Positions 25,301 through 33,946 of a stretch of DNA of 64,000 nucleotides are shown piece after piece (positions within the stretch are counted from its first letter, which is position 1; every line of letters begins with the position of its first letter). This DNA comes from Zonotrichia leucophrys gambelii. Taxonomy: Eukaryota; Chordata; Aves; Passeriformes; Passerellidae. Below the pieces are notes generated by a model. It was not told where the DNA came from, searched no databases, and saw nothing but the letters and a program-made list of their open reading frames with translations. The translations under genes and the position numbers were made by a program. The DNA is taken from NCBI RefSeq assembly GCF_028769735.1, contig NC_088170.1:65325085-65389084 (forward strand), given 5' to 3'.

Positions 25301-28300
25301 GGGGGACTCTGGGCACAAAGATCTGACAACATTAATCCTCTTTGCATTGTAGAGAAATAAAGATCAAAAAGGGCCCTGAATTTGAAATAGAACCTAAAAG
25401 ACCACATTGGGCTGGAGCTAAAGAGACCACAGGGACCATGTGTGGAGCAGAAACAGAATGTTTCTGGTATGTCTATGGCAAATTCAAAGGAGAGTGCCTC
25501 CCACCATGCAGGTCCTTCTTTCAACACACCCAAACACATCCACACCCATCAGAGAATTGTGGGTAGAGGTTTGCTCCAGAGCATGATGGAGAGGGATGCT
25601 GAACTGCTCTTTCCAAGGCCAGAACACAGATAGGTGAACATGGACCCATCTCTCCAGCTCCTGGTGCAGGCAGCACCCACCCACACCCGTGCATGGCAGG
25701 GATTTGCAGGGTCTGCAGAGAGGAGGAGCTGCCTGCAGGGTTGGGGATGGGGAATCCTCCCCCAGCCTTCAAGCCCCAGGACAGTCCCATGAAACAACAC
25801 AGCAGCTCAAGAGTTGTTTTGTTTGGTTGTTTTGATTTTTTTTTCTTTTTCTCATGGGAAGTAAGGAGCTATTTTTATACCCTAGTAACAGCCTCTGGAC
25901 TGTCAGTAAAACGTGGGAGGTTTCATAGTAAATGTTTTGGCTGACATTTTCTCAGAAACAGCGGGGAATAATCAGTGCATAATTAGAGAGGAAAAGACGT
26001 GCAAATGTCTATAGACCTCTGTAAAGCTTAAAGGTGTTTTTTTTCCTAACTGACCTTAGTGAAGGTGAAGCTGAGAATGTTCTGTACAATGATAAGATGA
26101 TTTTACAGAAATTCACCAAAGGGTACAGTGGAAGAGCCAAGTTAATAATCCTCAGTAATTTTTTTTCCTCTCTTCTGCCATTCCCTGTAGCAATAATGTC
26201 TTCAGACCATTTTGGGTAAGAAAGAGCACATTCTGTGGTGTCTTGCTTGAAAAGAGCTCTCTTGGTGGAGTATCCCTTGGCTCTAGAGGGGCTGGGCTAT
26301 CTTTGCCTGAGAAACCTCCATGGTTGCAATTCCCTTGTGTCCTGCAAGGTGGGTTGAGCATTCAGTACTCAGACAGCTTTTACCCTCTCAAAAAACACTT
26401 GTGTCGGGTCAGCAGGAAAACTTCCTCAGGAAACCAGACAATCTGCTCTAATCATGAAGGTAAATCTACCCACTGAAATGTTCACTGGGCCTTCTCTAGG
26501 CTCAAGTGACTCCTAAGGAGACTGCTCCAGTCTATCAGTTAAATAAATACATAGAAGAACTGTTTTCAGAAAGTCTGATTATGTCATCAGCCAAGTGAAA
26601 GGGCTCCTTCAGAGCTGCCCTCATCTGTTGAGTAATTACTGCGTTGGGACAGGGGCTGAAAATCTCCTCTCAGCCATAAGGAAAGACTTGATGCACATAT
26701 GGAGCAGCTAATTTTAAAACTGTGGTATATCCTCCATTTCCCCTCCTCTCCCCTTTCCAGAATACCAAAGGGGTTAGGTCACATCCCAGAGCGATCACTT
26801 GCTGTGGTTTCTTTTCTCCCTCTGTTTTCCTTTATCAAACACATTTCTTTCTTTTCCTCTCTTGTGCTCCCAGGCAGAGATCTTGAATATCAGGCTGTAG
26901 CCTGAAGCAAATACCATCTGTATAATTTTATCTATATATATGTGTGAGTGTATATATATATATATATGTATGTATATGTATGTATATATGTATATATGTG
27001 TCTATATATACGTATATATATGTATGTATATAAAATAAATTTAAAATAATATATAATAAATTATATTATGTATGTTATATATAATAACATACATTATATA
27101 ATATATTATTTTTATATTTATATATGTATATATATATGCACAATTAATTTCTTCCTAATGAGGCTTTATAATGGAGATGTTCCTGATCCCTTGTCTACAT
27201 TCCTGCTAACAGAACCAGTGTGTCACTGAGTTTAAAGGCAGGAAAATAACCAAGAGAGGATGAGCAGAAGATTACAGCAAAGGCTGCACACCAAGAAAAC
27301 AGGCAGAGACAGGGAGAGGAGGAAGGAAAACTGCACTTTGCAGAATGAATAGCTCCTAACAAGTTTAAAGGAAACATTATTACAATTTTATTGCCATATT
27401 TTATGAAGCTGCTCTAAAAACGAAGTCCTGAAGAAGCAATTAGGCTGAGAACATGAATTTTGCAGCTGTATTTTCCTGGCCCTCCACCTGCCCTGTCAAT
27501 GAGCTGACGAGCATCCTCGTGCTGTTATCATGTGATGCACAGCTCACTTCGTGTCCTTCAGTCTTCAGAGGACAAAGTATGGATGGGGTCAGGGTGGGAC
27601 AGACCGACAGAAAATCAAGTAGATATTAATATTCCTGCTTCTCCCCTATCCAGGGAGTTGAATCAGGGAAGACACTGAGGCTTTTTGGAAAAGATGCCTT
27701 CTCACCTCTGCTAAACCAGCAGTTTTAGGAGTTCAGTGCACGCAGGTCCCTCATGATTTCAGCTCAAGCTGTGCTGCCCACCCCTTTAAATGTGCCTCCT
27801 AGGAGGTGCCTCCATGTAGGCATTCTCCAGCTGATCCTGACTGCTCCCTCCAAATCCTGTGGCCTTTTTGCACACATTACTCTGCAGGAAGAGTAAAATG
27901 AGTGGAAAATAGCACTGACAGGCAGCTGTCTCCAAAGGCGCTGGCTTGCACTGTGCCTTTGATAAAAATATTTCCAACCTCAGTTTCCCCACATGGTGAT
28001 TAAATAGGAAGAAGAAGCACTGGTTGAATTTATTTGGAAAATATCTTGAAACTTAGCTCCATGATTTTGTGGTGATTTACCTGAACTGCAAAATCCTCAC
28101 CTTAATAATGTATTTTTGCCCTCACTGGACCACTTCCCCCAGCTCAACTCCTCATAGATGTTGGCAGAATTGAAGTCTCCACCCAGACAAGCTGCTCCTG
28201 TGGGAACCAGGCAGGGAACTGATCTCTTCTCAGCCCTTATTTTAGGAAGGGATGCCAGGAGTGAAATCTTTGTATCCATAGACCAAAAAGGGTATTTTGG

Positions 28301-29000
28301 CATCCAGTTCTTCTGGAACTTCCTCCTGGGCTTGTTCAGATGAGACCCACCCTTATGAATGCGAGCTAACCAAGGGTTAAAAATATCTCCAAATCAGCTG
28401 AATCAGACTGATATTAAAAGGCCATCAACTTTCAAAAATATCACCCCTCGGATAAATAAGGTGCTTTGCAGACTGTTGCATAACTCTCATGTAAACATTA
28501 AGTTCCCTTATGAGTTCAAAACATAAAAAGGCTCCAGAAAAGACAGCTGGGTGGGAAAAAGAGTGGAGTGTAACTGTGCAGGGGTGAGTTAACACACAAA
28601 AACAAAAGGATGAAATGTTGCATGTGGCAGAGCTGCCTTCTCAGATGCTCTTTGGGAGTGTTTGAAAGAGTTAAGCCCAATAGCGGAATGTCTTGGGAAT
28701 GCTGGCAGACGGAGAGTGAGCAGCTTTTTTCTTCCCTCTGGATGGAGTCCCAGGACTGAGCATGCAAAGTGATGACTTTGGATCTGAGTTTGCTTCTCGG
28801 GTCTGCAGCGGAGAGCTGGGGAGTGATGCAGTGTTACCAAGAAGTCCTTTGCAAGGGATGTGCAAATGCCTTCCTAAGGCAGGAGAGGTGCTTTCACCTC
28901 TTCCCTGCTCATCCTTGGGGGCAGCAGGACTGGCTCTGAGAAGATCCACAGAAGGAGAAACCACATCCTGAAGGGCGTGTGCAAAGGGAGAAAGACACAT
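10219..29000 (-). CDS. Five-exon gene encoding about 252 aa, unrecognised
   Basis: Whole-gene entry. Exons in transcription order are 28898-29000, 28101-28197, 23285-23454, 22661-22884 and 10219-10383. Junction phases are 1, 2, 1 and 0 and fit at every step; the summed length is 759 bases, exactly 253 codons, with no internal stop. Residue ranges are 1-34, 35-66, 67-123, 124-198 and 199-252, with split codons at 35, 67 and 124. Visible features are a CxxC at 88-91, a Trp-Trp pair at 139-140, a Tyr- and His-rich stretch in exon 4 and a terminal KKKK. I see no signal peptide and no convincing membrane segment, so it is probably intracellular. I do not recognise the family. A small microtubule-associated or ciliary protein is possible from composition alone. 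The ATG at 29000 is one option; exon 1 also has a strong internal acceptor, so translation may start upstream (see 34283-34345). Confidence 0.68.
10384..15704. other. Left part of the long last intron of the minus-strand gene
   Basis: Intron if the model is right. It holds an A-rich stretch at about 10900-10955 on the plus strand and T-rich runs at about 12150-12190, but no CR1 or LTR that I recognise. The open frames here lack paired splice borders in a phase that would fit between exons 4 and 5. Confidence 0.45.
15705..15973 (+). mobile_element. LTR-retrovirus fragment (family of 37.7-38.5 kb)
   Basis: It aligns by eye with the reverse complement of 37915-38170. Shared parts include the last interior bases (TGAAGACCTGAAAGCCACAG), the LTR start around AATAATAAAATTATCAC, the GGGGACAAGATGGAGGGACT block, a TTC repeat, and the GATTGGTTTAGAGNAGAAGT to AACATAGGTGATAGG block. 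It then stops, so the right part of the LTR is missing. The in-frame stop present in the other copy is changed here. Confidence 0.8.
15864..15894. repeat. (TTC)n microsatellite inside the LTR fragment
   Basis: About ten TTC units. The related LTR at 37.7 kb has a shorter run at the same place (GAA units near 38010), so the repeat belongs to the LTR and has expanded in this copy. Confidence 0.9.
16018..16236 (+). mobile_element. CR1 LINE 3' fragment
   Basis: Sense-strand CR1 end. It has the GGTTTAGACTGGATA-like start, TTCTTCACAGAAAAG, the GGCATTGGAAGAGGCTGCTC block, GTGTTTAAAAGACTTGTGGA and the tail TTAGAGGTCTTTTCCAATCC followed by ATGATTCCATGA. It lies 45 bases after the LTR fragment, forming a small repeat cluster in the last intron. 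Confidence 0.93.
16237..19380. other. Intron of the minus-strand gene; ambiguous exon-like blocks only
   Basis: No interspersed repeat recognised. Two minus-strand blocks have attractive acceptors: 16964-17084 (39 codons, stop, and AATAAA at 16919-16924) and a block starting at 18134. Neither has a partner exon in matching phase, so I do not call them. A GA-rich run at about 19380-19432 precedes the LTR. Confidence 0.4.
19436..19710 (+). mobile_element. Probable solo LTR, third family
   Basis: The block starts TGTGAGAGCAGG and ends CTGCAAAACA, the TG...CA ends expected of an LTR. It has a TATA-like GATAAAAAGGGACC, an AATAAA about 75 bases later (19647-19652) and a U5-like end around TTTCACAAAAGTTGTAAAG. 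The order is promoter, polyadenylation signal, then GT/T-rich end. I could not find a clean target duplication, so borders are approximate. It is unlike the other LTRs in this window. Confidence 0.55.
19895..20249 (-). mobile_element. Solo LTR, family 1, copy 1
   Basis: Reverse complement of the family seen at 49.4 and 51.6 kb. The right end (LTR 5' end) reads GGATGTCTGTGACA at 20236-20249. Shared landmarks are GAGACGAGGATCTGACTCCA, CTCGGATAGAGAGTCCGAGC, TGTGATTGGCCATTAATTA-type sequence, and TTGTTTACATTTTGTTCCTG followed by AGGCCTCTCAGCTTCTCA. The left border is uncertain: clear similarity begins near 19895, and weak similarity may reach about 19857. No retroviral interior adjoins it. Confidence 0.88.
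20250..22660. other. No gene recognised; right part of the long intron
   Basis: Several short open frames on both strands, none with paired splice borders. No CR1 or LTR signature seen. Confidence 0.45.
22661..22884 (-). CDS. Minus-strand gene, exon 4 of model
   Basis: The best single exon in the window. The acceptor has a long pyrimidine tract (ACACTTTTTCTCATTGCAG|GTGTCC) and the donor is CACTG|GTAACA. The 224 bases give two bases completing a split glycine codon plus 74 open codons, ending in phase 0. The translation reads as real protein, with FACEKGQIWWLINSQ near its start and a mix of Trp, Tyr, His and Pro later. The split codon fits exon 3 exactly. No membrane helix is visible. Confidence 0.75.
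23041..23112 (-). mobile_element. CR1 LINE 3' tip
   Basis: A short antisense CR1 tail, starting with ATCATAGAAAGGTTTGGGTT followed by AGGAAGGATCTTAGTGATCA and CTAATTCCAGCCCTC. It is about 70 bases long, lying in the intron between exons 3 and 4 of the minus-strand gene. Confidence 0.85.
23285..23454 (-). CDS. Minus-strand gene, exon 3 of model
   Basis: The acceptor follows a clear pyrimidine tract (CACCCTGCTCCCTGATATCATGTGCAG is the region at 23455-23481) and the donor is TTCAGGG|GTGAAA. The 170 bases hold one base finishing a split arginine codon, 56 open codons and one base starting a split glycine codon. Both splits match the neighbouring exons. The peptide includes ENYFLPEENRIKKSH and a CEAC motif. 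The intron to exon 4 is only 400 bases. Confidence 0.7.
23455..26929. other. Intron between exons 2 and 3, left part
   Basis: No second coding block with fitting phase was found. A plus-strand open frame at 25342-25566 looks superficially protein-like but uses a TTG start and has no good donor. No CR1 or LTR recognised. Confidence 0.45.
26930..27140. repeat. TA/TATG-rich low-complexity tract with inverted repeat
   Basis: About 210 bases made almost only of A and T with scattered G and C in TATG and TACG words. Within it, 27054-27078 and 27084-27108 form a 25-base inverted repeat with two mismatches and a 5-base loop (27079-27083). It lies in the intron between exons 2 and 3 of the minus-strand gene. 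Confidence 0.9.
27141..28100. other. Intron between exons 2 and 3, right part
   Basis: A minus-strand acceptor-like site near 27897 (CTCTTCCTGCAG|AGTAATG) is followed by about 30 open codons to a stop. Skipping it gives a perfect phase match between exons 2 and 3, so I leave it out; it could be an alternative exon. Confidence 0.4.
28101..28197 (-). CDS. Minus-strand gene, exon 2 of model
   Basis: Acceptor TGGTTCCCACAG|GAGCAG with a good pyrimidine tract, and a near-consensus donor ATTAAG|GTGAGG. The 97 bases are two bases completing a glycine codon, 31 open codons, and two bases starting the arginine codon finished by exon 3. The peptide contains GGDFNSANIYEELSWGKW. Both phase matches with neighbours hold. 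Confidence 0.68.
28898..29000 (-). CDS. Minus-strand gene, first exon of model (start uncertain)
   Basis: The donor GGAAGAG|GTGAAA at the low end leaves one base, which joins exon 2 as a glycine codon. Upstream the frame is open to an ATG at 28998-29000 with a G at -3, giving 34 codons. However, the strong acceptor-like CACACGCCCTTCAG|GATGTG at 28968 would make this an internal exon of 70 bases starting in phase 0; transcription would then begin further right. I cannot decide between the two from sequence alone. Confidence 0.55.
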
Positions 29001-29217
29001 CCCCAAACAGTTTATTTTGGCTGCTGGTTTTTGTTGTCCGTTTTGGTTTGGTGGTTTGGTGGTTTGGTTTTGATTTTTTTTTTTCCTCCTTGCTTTTCGT
29101 TCTTCTTCTTTGATGGAAATTTCAGTGACTCTTTAACCCTGCCGCTCACAAGGCGCCTTGGGATTAGCTGGTTGCCTCGGAGCAGGGGCTCTGGGGTGAT
29201 TCACCCAGGGAGCTGGC
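29001..29217. promoter_or_regulatory. Possible bidirectional promoter region
   Basis: This 217-base gap lies between the possible ATG of the minus-strand gene and the plus-strand ATG at 29218. It holds a GGTTT-repeat/T-rich stretch (29040-29110), then a GC-richer part with several CpGs. GTTGCC at 29171-29176 matches half of an RFX X-box, a site often seen at cilia genes; the other half is poor. No TATA box is evident on either strand. The assignment depends on both starts being real. Confidence 0.3.
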
Positions 29218-29376
29218 ATGGCTGCTGTGCTCTTTGGCTTTGAGGATCTGCTCTACAGCTGGGACAGCCTGGTGTGGAGCCTGACGTCCCGCGCGCTGCG
29301 GAGCTGCCGCGTGGGGAACCTGAGGCTGCTGCAGCTCATGCTGAAGCCATGGTGCATCTCCAGAGACCTTTATCAG
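29218..29376 (+). CDS. Candidate first coding exon, plus strand, unrecognised
   Basis: The block is 53 codons from ATG (context GGCATGG, good) to a strong donor TATCAG|GTAGGG, ending in phase 0. Third positions are rich in G and C with many CTG, GTG, AGC and CAG codons, a coding signature that the opposite strand lacks. It is GC-richer than its surroundings and has a cluster of CpGs at 29281-29315. The peptide starts MAAVLFGFEDLL and has a leucine-rich stretch near its end. I do not recognise it. The next exon may be 30795-30914, or may lie beyond the window if this is a distal first exon of the CpG-island gene. Confidence 0.5.
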
Positions 29377-30794
29377 GTAGGGGAACAAACACCAGGCCAG
29401 ACCCACAAACCCCAAGGCTGCAAGAGGGGAGACTCCCTGGGAGTCTCACAGGGTCCTGTCCTGTTCCTGCCAACGCACTGGGACAGAGGGGATGCTGTGG
29501 GCAGGGCAGGTGTTGCAGGAGAGACATTTTGGTTTGGAGGATGGTGATGGGGTCTCCTATGGTGGAACACAGGTCCAAACTCTGCTTCCCACAGAGCAGG
29601 GGGGGAATAAGTGAAAGCAAATTAATGCTCAATCTGCTATATCCCCTTTCCTTGAACTTTATATTCATAAGTGCAACCTTAGTTTTTCTGCATCCTAAGG
29701 CTGTCCCTACAGCTGCACAGGAATAATTTATAATTTACCCAGAGGAAAGGGTGCCCAAAGGCATCTAATCTGTGGAAAATGGGCATTTGCAGAGGGTTTT
29801 CAACTGTAGTGTAACTAATTACCCCTAAGTGACTTGTGCAATGCCTTCTGACTGCTTCATCTTGCAAAGTCCCAGGCATCTGATTGCCTAAAGTTTCTGG
29901 TTTGCTTGATGTATGGTTTATGTGGTACAGAGAGCTTTGGGGCTTGGACAACTGGCTTCTCTGTAGAGTTACATTAATTGCTTACAGCTTGAGGTATAGT
30001 GACACAGCCCTAATAAACTGTGTGTGTTTCTGAGACTGATTAAACTGGGTTAAACAAACTGCACAGCACAGAAGGAACCAGTCCTGAATGCCACTTTGAA
30101 AAGCAACTCATTCCAGTCCATAGGTGAGTCCAGGCTGCAGTGTAAACCCACCAGCTTGTCTGCTTTTTAAATCAGCCTTAGACAACTGGGGCTAGAGATT
30201 TATTCTGCTGTGGGGACAAGCCCATTATGATATTTATCATCCCCACAGATTTGTCTAATGCCGGACACAGGAGTGACTGATTGGTATTTGCATTTGGAAA
30301 ATGGATTTTCTGCTACTCCCATTTACTTGGTATTTTGCTTTTCCTGTGCTTTGGAAGTCTCCATGTGTGAAGCCAAGTCATACAGAAGGCAACAGATTAA
30401 AAGCCTGTAGAAATTGTGTGTGTTGGTAAGAGGGAGACCAAGGCAGGGATCTTAGTAATTTCAGCAAACTTTGAACCAGCTTCGAATCGTGCTCTGGTTT
30501 CAGCAGACTTCAGGAATAGATTTTATGGTCTTTGGAGTTCAGCAAGCATGGGCAGCATTTTTATTTTAAGCATTTGTTTGTTCCAGAAGATACCCACAGC
30601 CAGTAACACAAACCCATTACCCAGGGCTTGGCTTTGAAACCCCCCTGAGATTCACCACTGGGATGGCTCCAAGTGAACCACGCTGCCCTCCCTGGGCTCT
30701 GCTGGCTCTTGGCTGAGCTGAACCCAGGGGTCAGTGTGTGCAGAGGCTGCTGTGGTGTGGGGCTGACCCACCCTCTCTCTGCTGCTTGTCTTAG
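29377..30794. other. Probable intron, no repeat recognised
   Basis: I see no better second exon than 30795-30914. Weaker plus-strand acceptors near 30500 and 30590 open only short frames. Confidence 0.4.
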
Positions 30795-30914
30795 GAACCT
30801 CAACCTGAAGCCAACCAGCTCACATGGGCCTGGGAAAGGGGAGGGGAGGCAAAAGGGCTCAATGCTGAACCTCATTTTTACCTTCCATTACGTAAAATCA
30901 TCCTCAAAAACTAA
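30795..30914 (+). CDS. Possible second exon of the plus-strand gene
   Basis: A very good acceptor (CTCTCTCTGCTGCTTGTCTTAG|GAACC) opens a phase-0 frame, the phase needed after 29376. The frame runs 39 codons to TAA and begins EPQPEANQLTWAWERGG. Joined to 29218-29376 it would give a 92-residue protein. A second frame (phase 2) is also open for longer, so the coding assignment is weak. I see no AATAAA soon after the stop. An internal donor-like site at TTAC|GTAAAA (about 30891) could let the gene continue. Confidence 0.28.
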   Translation, partial: EPQPEANQLTWAWERGGEAKGLNAEPHFYLPLRKIILKN

Positions 30915-33719
30915 GGAGCTGGTTTTGAGACGTGTCTAGGTTCTGATCATTGATAATGCATCCCACCCTATGCATCAGGGGGTGCCACTGCCTGTGAGGA
31001 CTCCCAGGATTGGTGTTCTCCCAGCAGATTTATGTTGCTGTGAGCATTGACCAATCCACAAGTGCACTTTTTCCATTGCAAAATGCACATGCCTTAAGAC
31101 ATTCCCCATGGCATTTTATCACAATCCTGGCATATTATCCCCCTTTGCTAGAGTCACCAAGAGAGTGGGACCAGCAAAGGTGCCTCTCTCCCACCCAAAC
31201 AAACATTAATGCAGCCTGAAAGACACTCGCAGGTTAGGATGGGCTAGAATAGTTTTTTGTTTCTCAGACAGAATCTGTGAACATCTGCAAAAGCTCAGTA
31301 AAACCACGTCACTTTATTTGTCATTGCCCATGAGCTTGCAGTTCTTTGGGGAGGATCTGAAACGCTGGGTCAGGTACCAGAGGAATTGCTGCTGGGTGGA
31401 GGTTTGTTGGAAAAGGCATCTCATAGCTCATCACTGCAAGATTCCAGCAGCAGCATTGTTATTAGCAGCCAGCATGAGCTGGTAGCTAACTCTACACTTA
31501 TGGATATTAATCCTAAAAGCATTTCCCCCAGTAGCCAGCATCGTCCAATTTAAATGCTGGCAGGGTATTTAGCAGAGTATTGCTTGGACAGAAAGCCTGA
31601 CAGTTTAATCACTTCCCAGAGACAGAAACTTCTTCCACTGCTGATTATTTAGATGAGCAAATAAGCTCTTGACTGTGCTAGTTTTTGTGGTTACTATATA
31701 TTAATCCCTGTTGCTACTGCACTTTGAGAGCAAGGCAGACCAGTGTAGGACTTCTGCCTGGAAGCAGGACCAGAAAGACCCTAAAAAGAAACATTAAAGA
31801 GAAATGTTTGTCAACTTTGTAAAATTCAGCCATGCTTTTTCATACTCTGAAAAGTATATTTTGTGTTTTTCTTTGGGTTAATCCCATCTCAGTGCATCTC
31901 TGGTTCTGGTGCCTTTTGGTGAACCAGGGTTGGGGGCAGCAGGGCAGTGCAGCACACAGCCAGGTTCTGGGCACCCAAAATTGGAGACAGCTCAGCTCCT
32001 CCACCAGCCAGGATCAAGGTTGCTCAGGCATGGCTCTGACTGAGATAATATTTTCTTGTCCTTGCTCTAGTCTGTTGTCTCCACCATACAAACATCCCAA
32101 AGCTTGCCAGTTGCCTTCTACTGTCTCATCTACAAAATACATAAAAACTAAGACAACATTGTATAGAGGGTAGATATTTACTACCAATACAAGAGGCAAT
32201 GGGTTCTTGGAAACAAAACAAGCTCCAGGCATCAACATAATCAGTGCTATTCCCTTATTTATGATGAGAGACTTTACTTTGCTCTCAGAAAATCAGCACC
32301 AATGCTTTAGATGAAACAGCAGTTTTGGGGCGATGCTGGCTGCAGTTGTTACAGTGGGATCTGAAACATTTCAGTGCTCAAATCCAGTCTGACACAGCAA
32401 TTGGAAGTCTGGACTTGCTCAAGTTGCACTCTGGGCAGCAGTTGTTATAAAATAGGTTAATACAATCAAAAAATGGTTCCTTCATTCTTGGTCTCCAGAC
32501 TGTATTAGTCTCAGGGATGCTGAGTGAATCCATTTTTCAGTGTCTGTGAGCAATGCTTTGGTACTCAGGCCATCTGAGCAGTGCTGAGAGCTGGAGGCCT
32601 TTAGTATCCTGAAGAACACCATCATCTGTCTCAGACTGCATTTCTGTCCTGGCAAATAAATCCTCCCCCTAGTCTGCTGTGATTCCCAGGGACACATTTG
32701 TCTGCCCAGTCTGAAACAAACCTCTTGCCTTGATCTGCTTTCAGTGGGGCTAATATTCACCAGTTGTTACATTTTAATTGTAATGAACGCTTGGCTATAT
32801 TTTAATTGGGGTTTTTTGTGATCCACTGTGTGGTTGTCTGACTGCATGATTGGAATTCATTTGAAAAAGGGGATGAACAAATAATAAACTTCCAGGCAGG
32901 GCTCTCAGACAGTCAGTTGTGCAAGATGTCACCGAACTGTCAGATGCATTTTTACCAATGCCCAGATCTCTGACTGCTCTGACCTACTAAACAAATGGCC
33001 CTGTGAACCAACACAGTGCCTGCTTTTGCAGAAATACTCACATTTCAAGAAGTGCTGGGGGAGGGCTGGCTTATTATTATGGGATAAGCAGTCAGCGCTG
33101 CATTTTAACATCCTGAAGATAATTCACTATTTATTTAATCTCCAAATCCATCAACAAATGTTTTAGTTCCCCAGCTATGCCTGTGCAATGTCAAAGAACA
33201 TTAGGCAGTGTAGGACCTACATCTACAGTAAAAATGTGTTTATGTGTCTCAACTGTTTAAAATCCCACCAACTGCTCCTACCAAGTCAGAGGCAGACCAG
33301 TGGATGCAGAGCCATCTCTCAAGGAAACCACTCACAGACATTTAATTCCTCACTCTCTGTAGACAATGTGCACTTTTTACACACTGATTCTTATCCACCA
33401 AGTGCTTGGAAAGACAGTTAAGTAATTTTACTGCTATAGAAACCGAGGCAGAATCAGATTAAATTCCTTCAGGTTATGGACACAAGTGCAGAATTGTCTG
33501 CAGTACCTTATTGCTCCCCAGATGTCCAGTTACAGGCAGTGGAATTAAGGAAGGAGGTGGGATGTAGAATTTTGGATTGTAGATTTTTGGATTGTAAAAT
33601 TTTGTAGATCAGCTGGGTGCTAATCTAACATGAGGAAGAGGAAAGAGCTTTTTCTGTGCTGGCAGATATGGAAATTCATGGAATATCCTATACTTTAGAC
33701 AAAAGTTTAATTTTGGCTA
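30915..33719. other. No gene recognised
   Basis: Neither a supported exon nor a recognised repeat. Short open frames only. Confidence 0.4.
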
Positions 33720-33946
33720 TTAGGAAGAAATTGTTGTATATTAGGAATTAATTCTTCACTAGTGAGGCACTGGAACAGATTGCCCAGAGAAGCTGAGGAT
33801 GCCCCATCCATGGAAGTGTTTGAGGCCAGGCTGGATGGGACTCAGAGCAACCTGGGATGGTGGGAGGTGTCCCTGCCCATGGCAGGGGGTTGGAACTTGA
33901 GGATCTTTGAGCTTCCTTCCAACCCAAACCATTCTGGGATTCTACT
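33720..33946 (+). mobile_element. CR1 LINE 3' fragment
   Basis: Sense-strand CR1 end: GAGGCACTGGAACAGATTGC, CCATCCATGGAAGTGTTTGA, GGCCAGGCTGGATGGGACT, then TTCCTTCCAACCCAAACCAT and TCTGGGATTCTA. A 99-codon open frame running from here to 34061 is a by-product. Confidence 0.92.

Noticed and set aside
25342..25566. Protein-like plus-strand frame in the intron between exons 2 and 3
   Set aside because: It begins with TTG, the acceptor before it is fair, but no donor or partner exon was found. Part of its appeal comes from A-rich codons.
27779..27897. Minus-strand exon-like block after CTCTTCCTGCAG
   Set aside because: Exons 2 and 3 already join in phase without it, and it meets a stop after about 30 codons.
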